Assembly: GCF_036569345.1 (NCBI RefSeq)
Contig: NZ_DATCQT010000025.1
Span: forward strand, 1 to 64,000
Direction: 5' to 3'
Length of the DNA stretch: 64,000 nucleotides
From: Clostridium_AD sp036569345
Lineage (GTDB): Bacteria > Bacillota > Clostridia > Clostridiales > Clostridiaceae
Position numbers and translations under genes: made by a program
The notes under the pieces: generated by a model
Database searches by the model: none
Seen by the model: the letters and a program-made list of their open reading frames with translations, nothing else
Told to the model about the DNA's origin: nothing
Shown: piece by piece, positions 51,109 to 60,148 of the stretch
Layout: every line of letters starts with the position of its first letter
How positions within the stretch are numbered: the stretch's first letter is position 1

Positions 51109-52247
51109 TATTTGCTATTCATCGCTTTATTAACTTCTTTTAAATGTTTCCTTATTTCCAAATGTTGTGGGCATAGTGTTTCACATTTACCACATTCCAC
51201 GCAAGAAACTGCTCTTTGTTTTAATGTCAAATCATTATTATAAGCATGGGACTGAGTGTCTTGTTCGTTATACATGGAAGCTTCATTTAATAAAGCAAAG
51301 TTCTCTGGTATGTCCACACCAGTAGGACATGGCATACAATAATTACATGCTGTGCATTGAACCTTTATTAATTCATTATATTGTCCTTTTACATTATCGA
51401 TTAAGGCTAAATCTTTTACTGTTAATGAATTTGGTAGAGCTGTCTCAGAAGTTTTCATATTCTCTATTATCTGATCCATTGAATTCATGCCACTAAGGAC
51501 AGTTGTAACTTCAGGATGATTAAATACCCATCTTAGTGCCCACTCAGCAGGAGTCTTCTGAGTTTCTGCTTTACCCCATTGCTGCTTTACTGAAATCGGT
51601 GGAGTTTTTGCAAGTCTTCCACCTTTAAGTGGTTCCATTATTACAATAGCCATTCCTTTTTTTGCTGCATATTCTAATCCCTGCGTTCCAGCCTGATAAT
51701 TTTCATCGAGAAAATTATATTGTATCTGACAAAAATCCCAATCGTATCCATCTATGATTTCTTTGAAAGTATCAAGCTTATCATGAAATGAAAACCCTAT
51801 TTGCTTAATTCTGCCATCATTTAAAGCACTTTTGATAAATTTGAAAATGTCTAATTCTAATAGATTATCCCATCTTTCCTTATTTAAAGCATGAAGTAAA
51901 TACATATCTATATGATCAGTTTGAAGTTTTTCTAATTGCTCATCTAAGTATTTATCGAAATCTTCATATGATTTTGTAAGCCATGTGGGCAATTTAGTAG
52001 CTAATTTCACTTTTTCTCTGTAACCATCTTTAAGCGCTTTACCTACAACTATTTCGCTATTACCCTTATGATATGGAAATGCAGTATCAATATAAGTCAC
52101 TCCGTTATCTATTGCATATCTTATTAAAGATATAGCTTTCTCCTCATCAATTTGCTTTGTATCATTATTAATGATTGGTAATCGCATACATCCAAAACCA
52201 AGTGCCGAAACTTTAAAATCTTTTTTCCCAAATTCTCTATATTGCAT
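51108..52247 (-). CDS. Aldo/keto reductase with ferredoxin-like C-terminus
   Basis: The 379-residue protein has an aldo/keto reductase TIM barrel with Asp-Tyr-Lys-His elements (TYIDTAFPYHKGNSE, KLATKLPTW, DMYLLHALN) and a C-terminal extension carrying iron-sulfur motifs CTACNYCMPCPTGVDIP and CVECGKCETLCPQHL. This architecture is common in clostridia and may link electron carriers to substrate reduction. It heads a two-gene operon with the glycosylase. Substrate unknown. Confidence 0.93.
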   Translation of the reverse strand: MQYREFGKKDFKVSALGFGCMRLPIINNDTKQIDEEKAISLIRYAIDNGVTYIDTAFPYHKGNSEIVVGKALKDGYREKVKLATKLPTWLTKSYEDFDKYLDEQLEKLQTDHIDMYLLHALNKERWDNLLELDIFKFIKSALNDGRIKQIGFSFHDKLDTFKEIIDGYDWDFCQIQYNFLDENYQAGTQGLEYAAKKGMAIVIMEPLKGGRLAKTPPISVKQQWGKAETQKTPAEWALRWVFNHPEVTTVLSGMNSMDQIIENMKTSETALPNSLTVKDLALIDNVKGQYNELIKVQCTACNYCMPCPTGVDIPENFALLNEASMYNEQDTQSHAYNNDLTLKQRAVSCVECGKCETLCPQHLEIRKHLKEVNKAMNSK

Positions 52248-52431
52248 ATAAAACTCCTTTCAAATCTTCTAAATTTATTAGTTAATATGATCTTTTGTCC
52301 CTTTATAATGCTTTACTTTATTATACCATAAAGTTGATTTAATAATATGTACGTGATAAAGTGTTAAAGTGTATAAAACGCTATTAACGGAATATATTCT
52401 GTGAATTAATAGTTATAAGGAGTGATATGTA

Positions 52432-52932
52432 ATGGCAGAAAAAAATAAAAGAGAGATGTTTTCTACAGGATTTGTAGTAGCATTTCTCTTTTTAACTGCA
52501 ATCGCTGCTACAACAGCAATTATATCTATGATTCAAGTTCCAGTTGCTTATTTTACAGAAGAAAAAGGAATGGGTAGAGTCAAAGCAGTATTATTTACAA
52601 CAAGCATAATGATGGTTGTTGGAATTCTAGCAACATTATCGGCTGATCCCACAAGTGCCCTTGACAATATACATATATTAGGTCAGAGAGGTTTCTTTGA
52701 TACTTTTGATTACTTATCTTCTAATATATTACTTCCAGTAGGGGGACTTCTATTAGCAATTTACATTGGTTACTTTACTAAAAAAGAAGATTTTAAATTA
52801 GAGTTATCTAATCAAGGAACTTTAAATAACGATTTTGTATTTAATATTATATTTGTATTTATTAAATTTATCTCACCACTACTTCTTATAATTGTTTTCT
52901 TAAACTCAATAACCTTAATTAAATTAAAATAA
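52432..52932 (+). pseudogene. Neurotransmitter:sodium symporter (SNF family) with internal deletion
   Basis: The 166-residue product reads MAEKNKREMFSTGF at its start, resembling the usual SNF symporter N-terminus (Glu/Lys-rich, then FSTRFGF-like). It then continues directly into the C-terminal third of the family: FLFLTAIAATTAIISMIQVPVAYF, RVKAVLF and DYLSSNILLPVGGLLLAIYIGY. About 280 residues are missing, including TM1 and TM6, which hold the sodium and substrate sites (full family length is about 440-450). The frame is intact and a GGAG site precedes the ATG, so protein may still be made, but it should not transport. This is an in-frame deletion remnant, an inference from family knowledge. 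Confidence 0.65.
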
Positions 52933-52941
52933 CTATTACTC

Positions 52942-54657
52942 CTATATTTTAAATCTGTTCATTAATTTTGAAAGATTATCTGAACTTTCAGCATTTTTAA
53001 TTGTTTCTATGGATATATCCTCGTTTTTATCAGTCACCTCTCCAATGCTTTCTGCAATATTTCCTGAGGAGGTAGCTACTTGGGAAACTGTCATAGCTAC
53101 TTCTTCCATACTCTTAACAATTTGATCAATAGAGCTAGATATATTCTCGGATTTTTCAGAAAATTGAAAAACCATATCCTTAACTCTGTTACCATCATTT
53201 TTATATTGAACACTTACATCAATTAGTTTTTTATAATCTGTAAGTACATCCTTTTCAATCACATTAAGCACAAACTCAGAGGAACTAGAAAGGTCAGTAA
53301 CTGCTGTTATAACATTTTTAACATCAACTTGAATTTTATTTACGGCTTCAGCAGATTTTTCAGCTAGTTTTCTTACCTCTTCAGCCACCACTGCAAAACC
53401 TCTTCCCTGTTCTCCTGCTCTTGCTGCTTCTATAGCAGCATTTAATGCAAGAAGATTAGTTTGTTCAGATATTACTAGAATACTTTCTGCCATTGCGGCT
53501 ATATTTTTCACTACTTTAGCTGCTTCAATGGCTTTGGTTAATTTTTCTTTAGACTCTATATATATTGACTCTACCTTAGCTTTAGATTTTGTAGTTTGTT
53601 CATTAACAGAATCTGCCCTTTCTTGTATCTCTACGGCAAGTTTTACACCTTCTTTAGCTTTACTATAGGTAATATTAGCTTCTTCCTTTACGGTAGTAGC
53701 CATTGAGGTTACCTCTTCCACCGAGGCTGAGGACTGTTGCATACCTGCTGAAATTTGCTGAGTAGCCGCTGAAATCTGCTGCACTTCAGAATTTACCACC
53801 TTAAACATATCTCTAGACTTAGAGGAACTTAATATTATTTCATTACTTTCAATAGTAACAGTATTAATAGTTGCTCTGAGGCTTTTCACTGCATTATTTA
53901 TGGCTATGACAGTTTGTCCAATCTCATCCTCTGATTTTGGTTTTAAGGAAGAAGTTAAATCACCATCTGCTAGCTTATTAGCTGCAGATTTCAAACCCTT
54001 CATCTGATCAGTTATATTTTTTAAAATATAATAACCATAAGTTATTGCTACAAGAACACTAACTATTCCTAATATAAACATAAAGAAAATGGCACTTTTA
54101 GTTTCTGTCTTGGCATTATTTTGAGCCTGTGAAGTAAGGTTGTTCTCAAATGTTACAATTGAATTTAAACTAACAATCCATTCCTTTTCTGCATTTTGTA
54201 CTTTATCAATGAATGTTTGTAGTTGTTCCTCCGTTAAATCAATATTAATAGCTTGTTTAGAAACTTCTTTTATAGCTATGCTTTCTATTTGGTCTGTAAT
54301 CTCCAGCTCTTTCATTAACTGCTTATCATCTTTTAATACTATTAATTGCTTAAGTTTAGTTTTATCACTATCATATTTCTTTAAGTTTTCATCAATAAGT
54401 ACTGATTGAGTTTCCATATAACTTATATCATAACTTACAAGAATATTTCTAATATTTATGGAAACTTGGTTTACATCTTGAATCAAAACATTTGACAACT
54501 CTACCCTTTTATTATATTTGTCTACAATATCATTCAAAGAAGTATTAATTTGATTCAATCTAAATACTGCCACCGCTGTAATCATAATAATTAATATAAC
54601 CATAGTACCAAATGCTAGTAATAAATTAGTTCCTAGTTTGTTTTTTCTTCCCTTCAT
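52942..54657 (-). CDS. Methyl-accepting chemotaxis protein
   Basis: The 571-residue transducer has TM1 at about 10-33, a four-helix-bundle sensor of about 150 residues (LNQINTSLNDIVDKYNKRVEL), TM2 at about 187-210, HAMP (LADGDLTSSLKPKSEDEIGQ) and the signalling tip SEQTNLLALNAAIEAARAGE near 397-416. A Gln/Ser-rich stretch, AATQQISAGMQQSSASVEEV, at about 293-312 is a usual methylation region. GGGGGG lies 8 nt before the ATG. Its stop is only 9 nt from that of the convergent symporter remnant. Confidence 0.93.
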   Translation of the reverse strand: MKGRKNKLGTNLLLAFGTMVILIIMITAVAVFRLNQINTSLNDIVDKYNKRVELSNVLIQDVNQVSINIRNILVSYDISYMETQSVLIDENLKKYDSDKTKLKQLIVLKDDKQLMKELEITDQIESIAIKEVSKQAINIDLTEEQLQTFIDKVQNAEKEWIVSLNSIVTFENNLTSQAQNNAKTETKSAIFFMFILGIVSVLVAITYGYYILKNITDQMKGLKSAANKLADGDLTSSLKPKSEDEIGQTVIAINNAVKSLRATINTVTIESNEIILSSSKSRDMFKVVNSEVQQISAATQQISAGMQQSSASVEEVTSMATTVKEEANITYSKAKEGVKLAVEIQERADSVNEQTTKSKAKVESIYIESKEKLTKAIEAAKVVKNIAAMAESILVISEQTNLLALNAAIEAARAGEQGRGFAVVAEEVRKLAEKSAEAVNKIQVDVKNVITAVTDLSSSSEFVLNVIEKDVLTDYKKLIDVSVQYKNDGNRVKDMVFQFSEKSENISSSIDQIVKSMEEVAMTVSQVATSSGNIAESIGEVTDKNEDISIETIKNAESSDNLSKLMNRFKI

Positions 54658-55049
54658 TTGCTTAGCCCCCCATTTTACACTTTAAATAATCAATAATTTT
54701 CTTAGATAGCCTTTATTTTAAACCACTCTATATAACCTATTATTTATATGAATGTCCTTATTTACATAGCATCTTTAATATTGGTCCTTAACATCTATAG
54801 TTTCTACTATATAGTTTGTAATGCTTCCAAAATAATAAATACTCCTCTTACTATTCTACAATAATTATGGAATTCCTTTAAATCGTATTTTTTTTAACAA
54901 TAGATCTCAATTTCTGTGATCTTAGAAACAAACTCTATACCGTGGGACACGTCACGTAATGAGTTACTTAAAAAATTATAGCAGTCAATTTATATATAAC
55001 ACTATAAATTGACTGCTAAAAAAATATAACAAATTTCTAAATCCCAATA
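54658..55049. other. Intergenic region with terminator, otherwise empty
   Basis: This gap between two minus-strand genes holds the MCP promoter region and the CBS-gene terminator at 54971-55018. A less AT-rich patch at about 54935-54960 (CCGTGGGACACGTCACG) recalls the ends of IS200/REP-like elements but has no pairing partner or transposase nearby. No coding or RNA gene is seen. Confidence 0.5.
54971..55018 (-). terminator. Terminator after the CBS-domain gene
   Basis: Perfect 16-bp stem TAGCAGTCAATTTATA (54979-54994) with its complement at 55003-55018, 8-nt loop, followed by TAATTTTTT on the minus strand; the plus strand continues with A-rich sequence. Confidence 0.85.
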
Positions 55050-55484
55050 TTAGATTGAAGATGACGATGTAGTATTTTCGGAGATTTCGGAAAGTGCATC
55101 ACCTGCTTCATTTACAAACTTAGAGTCAACTGCCAAATCTCCAAGAGAAAGTATTCCCACAATGGCATTGTTATCGACGATTGGTAATCTTCGAATTTGA
55201 TTTTCTGCCATTAAGTTTGCTGCTTCATGTACATCCATGTTCAAATTTCCTGTTATAGGATTTAAGGACATAATGCTACTAACTTTAATACTTGAGATAT
55301 TTTCACCTTGTGCTATAGACTTAAGTGTTATATCACGATCTGTAACTATCCCAACAATTTTACCGTCTCTGCATACCGGAACTGAGCCTACATTGTTTTT
55401 ATTCATAATCTGTGCTGCTTTTTGAACAGTGTCATCAACATTTATACTTGTAACTTCGTTAGTCATCACATCGCATATTTTCAT
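55050..55484 (-). CDS. CBS-domain pair protein
   Basis: The 144-residue protein has two CBS domains: DVMTNEVTSINVDDTVQKAA to VGIVTDRDITLK (1-55) and SIMSLNPITGNLNMDVHEAA to VGILSLGDLAVD (about 70-120), then a Ser-rich tail. The IVTDRDI pattern is typical. Such stand-alone pairs bind adenosine nucleotides and sense energy state. GGAGGTG precedes the ATG; monocistronic. Confidence 0.93.
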   Translation of the reverse strand: MKICDVMTNEVTSINVDDTVQKAAQIMNKNNVGSVPVCRDGKIVGIVTDRDITLKSIAQGENISSIKVSSIMSLNPITGNLNMDVHEAANLMAENQIRRLPIVDNNAIVGILSLGDLAVDSKFVNEAGDALSEISENTTSSSSI

Positions 55485-55607
55485 AAAATCACCTCCAAAT
55501 TATTTTGCCTCAACATGTGTTTTTTTATGAATTTAATTTTTTTATATGATTTATAGAAACTTATTGTCAAATTGTAAAAAATCATGGTGTGATTATCGAA
55601 AGGTTTT

Positions 55608-56501
55608 TTAAGTTTCCGATTTTACAAACAAGGAATTTTCAATAAAGAATTTAAATTCCTCTTCTTTATTAATTAAACTGTAGTCTCCACTTTTAATTTT
55701 TATATTTTGAACCCTAATATCCGATTGTTTAGGATTAATACTAATATGATAATCTTCTAATAGTTTTGTAATTAAATCTATTAGCCATTCTTCTGATTTA
55801 GGACTAATAATAAGCTCATCAACTAACTCCGAGATAGTTACATCAACATTAATTCTATCTGGATTATTAATATTCATAATAGTATCTGGCACTATATTTT
55901 CATCTATTATTATCTTATTCGTTTCTTGTACCCATTCTTTTATATATTTAAAATAAACTCTTAACTCTTGTTCATGAATAAAATATTTTGTTTTTCTTAA
56001 TAATGGATTAATGTCACCCTTATATGAATTCAATTCCACGTAATTTACTTTTCCATATTTAAAATCATAATTACTATTAGTTGGTCTATTATTAATTGTT
56101 CTTTTTAGTTTTCCAACAGTTGTCTTAATAGCAATTCCTGTTTTTGAATTAGTAAACGAATCCCACATAGCTACTGATTCACAATCATTAATATGCCAGC
56201 AATTAATAAAGTACTGTTTTTTCCTAATCTCCAACATTTTATTATGAGAATATCGACTAAATTGAGTAGATTTTAGTGAGCTATCCCCACTTTTTTCAGC
56301 TATTTCGTCATTTATTGCCTCTGCAAAATCTCTCTGTTCTAACTCAAATTTTGAATTAGCACCTTCATATGGGTCTAAGCTTTTAAGTTTGTCATACCTA
56401 TAAAAACTTAATGTTTTGTAAGAAATCAAATTTATAAAACTCTCTAAATTCATATAACGCCATATTACAGTAGTATCTGTAAATAAGTTATCGTCTTCCA
56501 T
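55608..56501 (-). CDS. DUF2971 protein
   Basis: The 297-residue soluble protein shows the DUF2971 pattern: VIWRYMNLESFINLISYKTL, the DPYEGANS segment in place of the usual FNDP-E, and NCWHINDCESVAMWDSF then TGIAIKTTVGKL in the centre. DUF2971 proteins are of unknown biochemistry and are often found in variable, defence-like regions. GGGAGGA precedes the ATG. No helicase, toxin or restriction gene is adjacent. The C-terminal 60 residues are Lys/Glu-rich. Confidence 0.75.
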   Translation of the reverse strand: MEDDNLFTDTTVIWRYMNLESFINLISYKTLSFYRYDKLKSLDPYEGANSKFELEQRDFAEAINDEIAEKSGDSSLKSTQFSRYSHNKMLEIRKKQYFINCWHINDCESVAMWDSFTNSKTGIAIKTTVGKLKRTINNRPTNSNYDFKYGKVNYVELNSYKGDINPLLRKTKYFIHEQELRVYFKYIKEWVQETNKIIIDENIVPDTIMNINNPDRINVDVTISELVDELIISPKSEEWLIDLITKLLEDYHISINPKQSDIRVQNIKIKSGDYSLINKEEEFKFFIENSLFVKSET

Positions 56502-56768
56502 CTATATATTCCTCCCAAAACTTCATAATTTCTGCCTTAATAAGTACATCCAGTATTGAGTTTAATAGGAATAGTACAAGGTAACAAACTCTATAAATAA
56601 TCTATCTTAATTATGTCCTGTTTATATAAAATTTACTCCCTTTAATTTCAATATATTTTGAATTTTGTATGTCGTCATGTTTTTTCTTAATTCTTGTATA
56701 TTGATAATAACTATTATTTTATAGATTATATTCTATAAAGCTAATTATTCCACTAAAATGAGAGTTTG

Positions 56769-57350
56769 TTACCAATTTTTATTAGCAAAATTGGGATATT
56801 GTAATTTAAGTTTTTTAATCACTCTTCGTACCCGTGGGCGGTTATAACGTTGGACCATAATAGGGTATAAGTTCATAAATATATTAAAAAATATTAACCA
56901 TATTGTTTCCTTAAATGAATACTCAATACAAACATATACGCTAATTAATGCAATAATAATAGCGATAATTGTGTGTCCAAATTCAGAGGCCCTTGTTCTG
57001 AACTCGTAATATTCTAATAAAATCATTGATTTCCTAATAGGATTTTCCTTTTTTCTACTTTTCTCCCAACCACTTAATACTAGTAATTTCCTAAAAAAAT
57101 GAACACCAAAATGCTTGTATATTTTTCCCTCTTCTTCTATACTATGGCAATTAAAATAAGATGATTTGAGTGCTGGTCTCAATAATGTTTCTGCTATGGA
57201 CATCCAAATCATCAGAAAGAAATTTAGTGAAATACTATATAATAAGGAACTCATACTCATAAATGGAAAAAGAATGAATAAGCTTACCCAAAATGTGGCG
57301 GTCAATACTATAATCCACTTAAGAAATGTGTTTTTATTTACTTTGATCAT
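56769..57350 (-). CDS. CrtO-like membrane protein (possible acyltransferase)
   Basis: The 193-residue protein has two N-terminal TM segments (about 10-33 and 36-58) and two in the C-terminal half (about 125-165). The C-terminal part, EFRTRASEFGH near 115 and NIFMNLYPIMVQRYNRPRV at about 158-176, resembles glycosyl-diaponeurosporenoate acyltransferase CrtO of staphylococci, where an ETcRgElxH motif and a QRYNRxR end are conserved. The match is partial and the substrate cannot be carotenoid by context. It stands alone; the ATG follows GATGGTGAA. Confidence 0.5.
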   Translation of the reverse strand: MIKVNKNTFLKWIIVLTATFWVSLFILFPFMSMSSLLYSISLNFFLMIWMSIAETLLRPALKSSYFNCHSIEEEGKIYKHFGVHFFRKLLVLSGWEKSRKKENPIRKSMILLEYYEFRTRASEFGHTIIAIIIALISVYVCIEYSFKETIWLIFFNIFMNLYPIMVQRYNRPRVRRVIKKLKLQYPNFANKNW

Positions 57351-57480
57351 GTTGTATTCACCATCTTTCTTATATACCTGATTATATTATATTTTTAATC
57401 TTCTTCTATTCTCATCTGTTTTTATTATACTTTAAATTTTGCTTATTTAGATTTTTTAGTTGATAAAATTACTCTTTATC

Positions 57481-58008
57481 TCATAGTAATTTTTCAAACA
57501 GTCTAAACCAGTCCAACCCGTAGTTCCCAAGTCCCAAGTCAACGGTATCAATATACTTAAAACCACATTTTTCATACAGCCTAATTGCAGGTATATTGCC
57601 TTCGTAAACATCCAACCTAATTGATTTAGCTTGTAACTTAATACTGTGCTCAATAGAAAAGTTCATTAATGCTTTGCCTACTCCACATTTCAAAAATTTA
57701 GGATGCACTACAAATGTATATACAACAAAAACATCTGAATAGTCAGACTCAAATCCCCATGTAGCATTATAATATGAAGGTTCAGGTTCATGATTTAAAA
57801 TGACAGAACCAACGATTTTTCCATTGAGTTTTAATACATAAAGATTACCATGTTTAACTCCATCAATTGCATTTTGCCGAACAGGATATATACCCTTTTT
57901 CCATCCAGGATAGTTTACTCCTTTTTCCAAATAGTCATTCAAATCGTTATAAAGCTGTTCTAGTTCATCAATATCATTTGCTTTTCCTAAATCAAAAATC
58001 ATATCCAT
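57481..58008 (-). CDS. GNAT-family acetyltransferase
   Basis: The 175-residue protein has the GNAT core: GSVILNHEPE, VFVVYTFVVHPKFLKCGVGKALMNF (acetyl-CoA-binding motif A, with the G-x-G turn) and SIRLDVYEGNIPAIRLYEKCGF (motif B). It transfers an acyl group from acetyl-CoA to an amine. GGAGGG lies 8 nt before the ATG. The substrate is unknown; it might be a small molecule or antibiotic. Confidence 0.92.
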   Translation of the reverse strand: MDMIFDLGKANDIDELEQLYNDLNDYLEKGVNYPGWKKGIYPVRQNAIDGVKHGNLYVLKLNGKIVGSVILNHEPEPSYYNATWGFESDYSDVFVVYTFVVHPKFLKCGVGKALMNFSIEHSIKLQAKSIRLDVYEGNIPAIRLYEKCGFKYIDTVDLGLGNYGLDWFRLFEKLL

Positions 58009-58098
58009 ATGTGTAGCCCTCCAATTATATTATTATAGTTTGTACACTTTATATGAATATTGCATATGATTATCTACAATATATAATAAAACTGAATA

Positions 58099-58920
58099 TT
58101 ATGATTCACTAACCCTTATAAGCCATTCATTAACTAGTGAATTAAATACTTCTGCCTGTTCTATATGCAAATTATGTCCTGCTCTATCCAAAATAGCAAA
58201 AGTTGCTCTTGGAAAGTTTTCTAATATATCCCACGAATCCTTATACCCAACACAATTATCTTGTTTTCCTAGCAGCATAAGAACAGGTTTATCAAATTTA
58301 GTATTTAACTTATCTACATCCAAGGAAAAAGCATATCCATTTCGTTGAAGGTTCTTCAAAAATTCCCTATTTGCGATTTCAACACCAGTCATTATTTCAT
58401 TTGTATATCTTTTATAAATATTTTCACTTTGAACCACAACACCAGAATTAAATTCTTCAGCTTCTTCCGGTGTGAGCCTAGATAGCAACTTATTATCTTT
58501 TACTAAAACAACATGATCTGGAACAGTTCGTTTGTTATAATCTGCTTTTATAGCTGGACAAATTAATAGAACTCCATCAATTTTATCAGCCATTTTGTAA
58601 ATTACTCCCCTTGTTAGATATCCACCATATGACTGTCCTGCAATAAGAAAATTTTCGTTAGGAATAACTTTTTCAATAAAAGCAATTACAATATCAAGCA
58701 TAATATCAGAATTATTAATCCATTCTGCACTACCCGATTTGCCCATACCAGGTAAGTCAATATATATTCTCTTGAAACCCACTTTAGAACTAAGCACAGG
58801 TTCCATACAGCCAGTCATTAGTCTGTGATCTACATAATAACCATGCAACATAATAATTGGTTTCCCCTCACCTATTATTTCATAGTTTATAGATATATTC
58901 TTAATTTTACATTCTATCAT
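58099..58920 (-). CDS. Alpha/beta hydrolase
   Basis: The 273-residue protein has an alpha/beta hydrolase fold with oxyanion element LHGYY, nucleophile Ser in AGQSYGGYLT (about 97), Asp in LLGKQDNCVGY (about 221) and His in AGHNLH (about 251). The cap around 145-185 is helical. It is last in a MarR-flavodoxin-hydrolase operon, 24 nt after the flavodoxin gene. An esterase or peptidase-like role is likely; substrate unknown. Confidence 0.92.
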   Translation of the reverse strand: MIECKIKNISINYEIIGEGKPIIMLHGYYVDHRLMTGCMEPVLSSKVGFKRIYIDLPGMGKSGSAEWINNSDIMLDIVIAFIEKVIPNENFLIAGQSYGGYLTRGVIYKMADKIDGVLLICPAIKADYNKRTVPDHVVLVKDNKLLSRLTPEEAEEFNSGVVVQSENIYKRYTNEIMTGVEIANREFLKNLQRNGYAFSLDVDKLNTKFDKPVLMLLGKQDNCVGYKDSWDILENFPRATFAILDRAGHNLHIEQAEVFNSLVNEWLIRVSES

Positions 58921-58944
58921 TTTCTCTCCTTTTGTTTATCATAA

Positions 58945-59478
58945 TTATGAATTAATATAAAAAACTATTTCATCTATATTCTTTTTTTTAGTGAAATCTA
59001 CTGGTTTGTCTAAAAAGGCAAGCATACCTATTTCATCAGGTATTAATTCTTTTTTCTGTTTCTTTTTAATCTTTATTTTCCAACTCAATAATGTCATAAG
59101 CACTTTATCAAAAGGTGGCAGTTTATTATAATTAAATCCACCTCTCAAATAGAAAAACTTAATATGCTTTTGTTGATCTGGAGTAAAATTATTGTTCGTA
59201 ACTGCCTTTATTACTGCTTCATTTGATGGCGAAGCCCCCGAAGCAAAAACAACTAACCTTTTGTCTTTAAGTTTATCAATGTTTTTCTTAATGAACTTGA
59301 CTCCATTAATGCCCACTGCATGCAGACTACCACCATAAACCACGGTATCATATGTTGTTAACATATTTATATTAACTTTTGAAACCTCAAAAATATCCGC
59401 TGATAGTTCTTCTGCAATCCATTCTGCATAATTCCTTACAAACCCTGTTTTTGATTTATAGATTACAACAGTTTTCAT
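58945..59478 (-). CDS. Flavodoxin-domain protein
   Basis: The 177-residue protein has the flavodoxin FMN-phosphate loop YKSKTGFVRNYAEWIAEEL, the 40s loop YDTVVYGGSLHAVGINGVKF and an FASGASPSNE element of the Flavodoxin_5/HemG-like group. The N-terminus matches flavodoxin-type protoporphyrinogen oxidase, but no haem genes are adjacent. It lies 43 nt after the MarR gene and is co-transcribed with it. It carries FMN and probably moves electrons. Confidence 0.88.
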   Translation of the reverse strand: MKTVVIYKSKTGFVRNYAEWIAEELSADIFEVSKVNINMLTTYDTVVYGGSLHAVGINGVKFIKKNIDKLKDKRLVVFASGASPSNEAVIKAVTNNNFTPDQQKHIKFFYLRGGFNYNKLPPFDKVLMTLLSWKIKIKKKQKKELIPDEIGMLAFLDKPVDFTKKKNIDEIVFYINS

Positions 59479-59521
59479 TATTTTAACTCCTCATTAATTA
59501 ATTGTCAAAATTATTTAAATG

Positions 59522-60004
59522 TTATTCAAGATCTTCGATTTTCTCACTCTTATTATCCATCTCATTAATATTTAACTGCATCTTCTGCATCACTCTTCTT
59601 GCAACTTCCAATTCATCTTTATCTATATTTTTAAATAATGCTTGAGTAAACACTGAGCCTTCGCATCTAACCTTTGCCCAAAAATCATAGCTGTTCTCTG
59701 TAAGCTTTAGTCTAGTTACACGAGCATCTCTTTTATCCTTTTGCAAAATCAATAATCCCTTTTGTTCTAGCTTTAAAGCAACCTGTTTGATGTTCTGATG
59801 AGAACTTCCCATTTCCTTTGCAACTTCTTTCATTGTAGGTGGCTTATCAAATAAATTCTCTATAATAACTGTTAAAAACCACTGCTTTGTTGTAATACCA
59901 AATCGTCTAAATTCTCTTTCAAGCATAGTATCCACTCTATTAGCAACTATGAAAATTACTCCAAACAAATATTGCTTATCACTCATTTTTTCAACCTTGA
60001 TCAT
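59522..60004 (-). CDS. MarR-family regulator of the flavodoxin/UbiA regulon
   Basis: The 160-residue winged-helix protein has the DNA-reading region MKEVAKEMGSSHQNIKQVAL and the wing DKRDARVTRLKLTENS. A short Lys/Glu tail follows. It heads an operon with the flavodoxin and hydrolase genes. Its promoter and that of the FMN-binding/UbiA operon share an almost identical double palindrome (60047-60084 and 61583-61620), which makes it the likely regulator of both. AGGAAG precedes the ATG. Confidence 0.92.
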   Translation of the reverse strand: MIKVEKMSDKQYLFGVIFIVANRVDTMLEREFRRFGITTKQWFLTVIIENLFDKPPTMKEVAKEMGSSHQNIKQVALKLEQKGLLILQKDKRDARVTRLKLTENSYDFWAKVRCEGSVFTQALFKNIDKDELEVARRVMQKMQLNINEMDNKSEKIEDLE

Positions 60005-60046
60005 AATTAACTTCCTCTCTATACTTTTAATATATCATGATTATTT

Positions 60047-60099
60047 AAGTAATATGTTACCTATAAAAATAATATATTACCTTTTTGTCCCTTTGTAAA
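60047..60099 (-). promoter_or_regulatory. Promoter and double-palindrome operator of the marR-flavodoxin operon
   Basis: On the minus strand TTTACA (60094-60099), 17-nt spacer, TATATT (60071-60076). Two palindromes, GTAATATGTTAC (60049-60060) and ATAATATATTAC (60069-60080), start 20 bp apart and cover the -10 and start region. 60047-60084 differs from 61583-61620 at only two of 38 positions. Confidence 0.75.
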
Positions 60100-60148
60100 T
60101 GATTTTTATTAATATCACATAAATTGGAGGTTTCACTTCCATTATATC

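Noticed and set aside
52261..52431. Riboswitch or T-box upstream of the symporter remnant
   Set aside because: No conserved T-box sequence (TGGNACCGCG) or known aptamer motif is visible, and the region is short and AT-rich.
54935..54960. Insertion sequence end
   Set aside because: The GGGACACGTCACG patch looks like IS200/REP ends but has no inverted partner, no transposase and no duplication.
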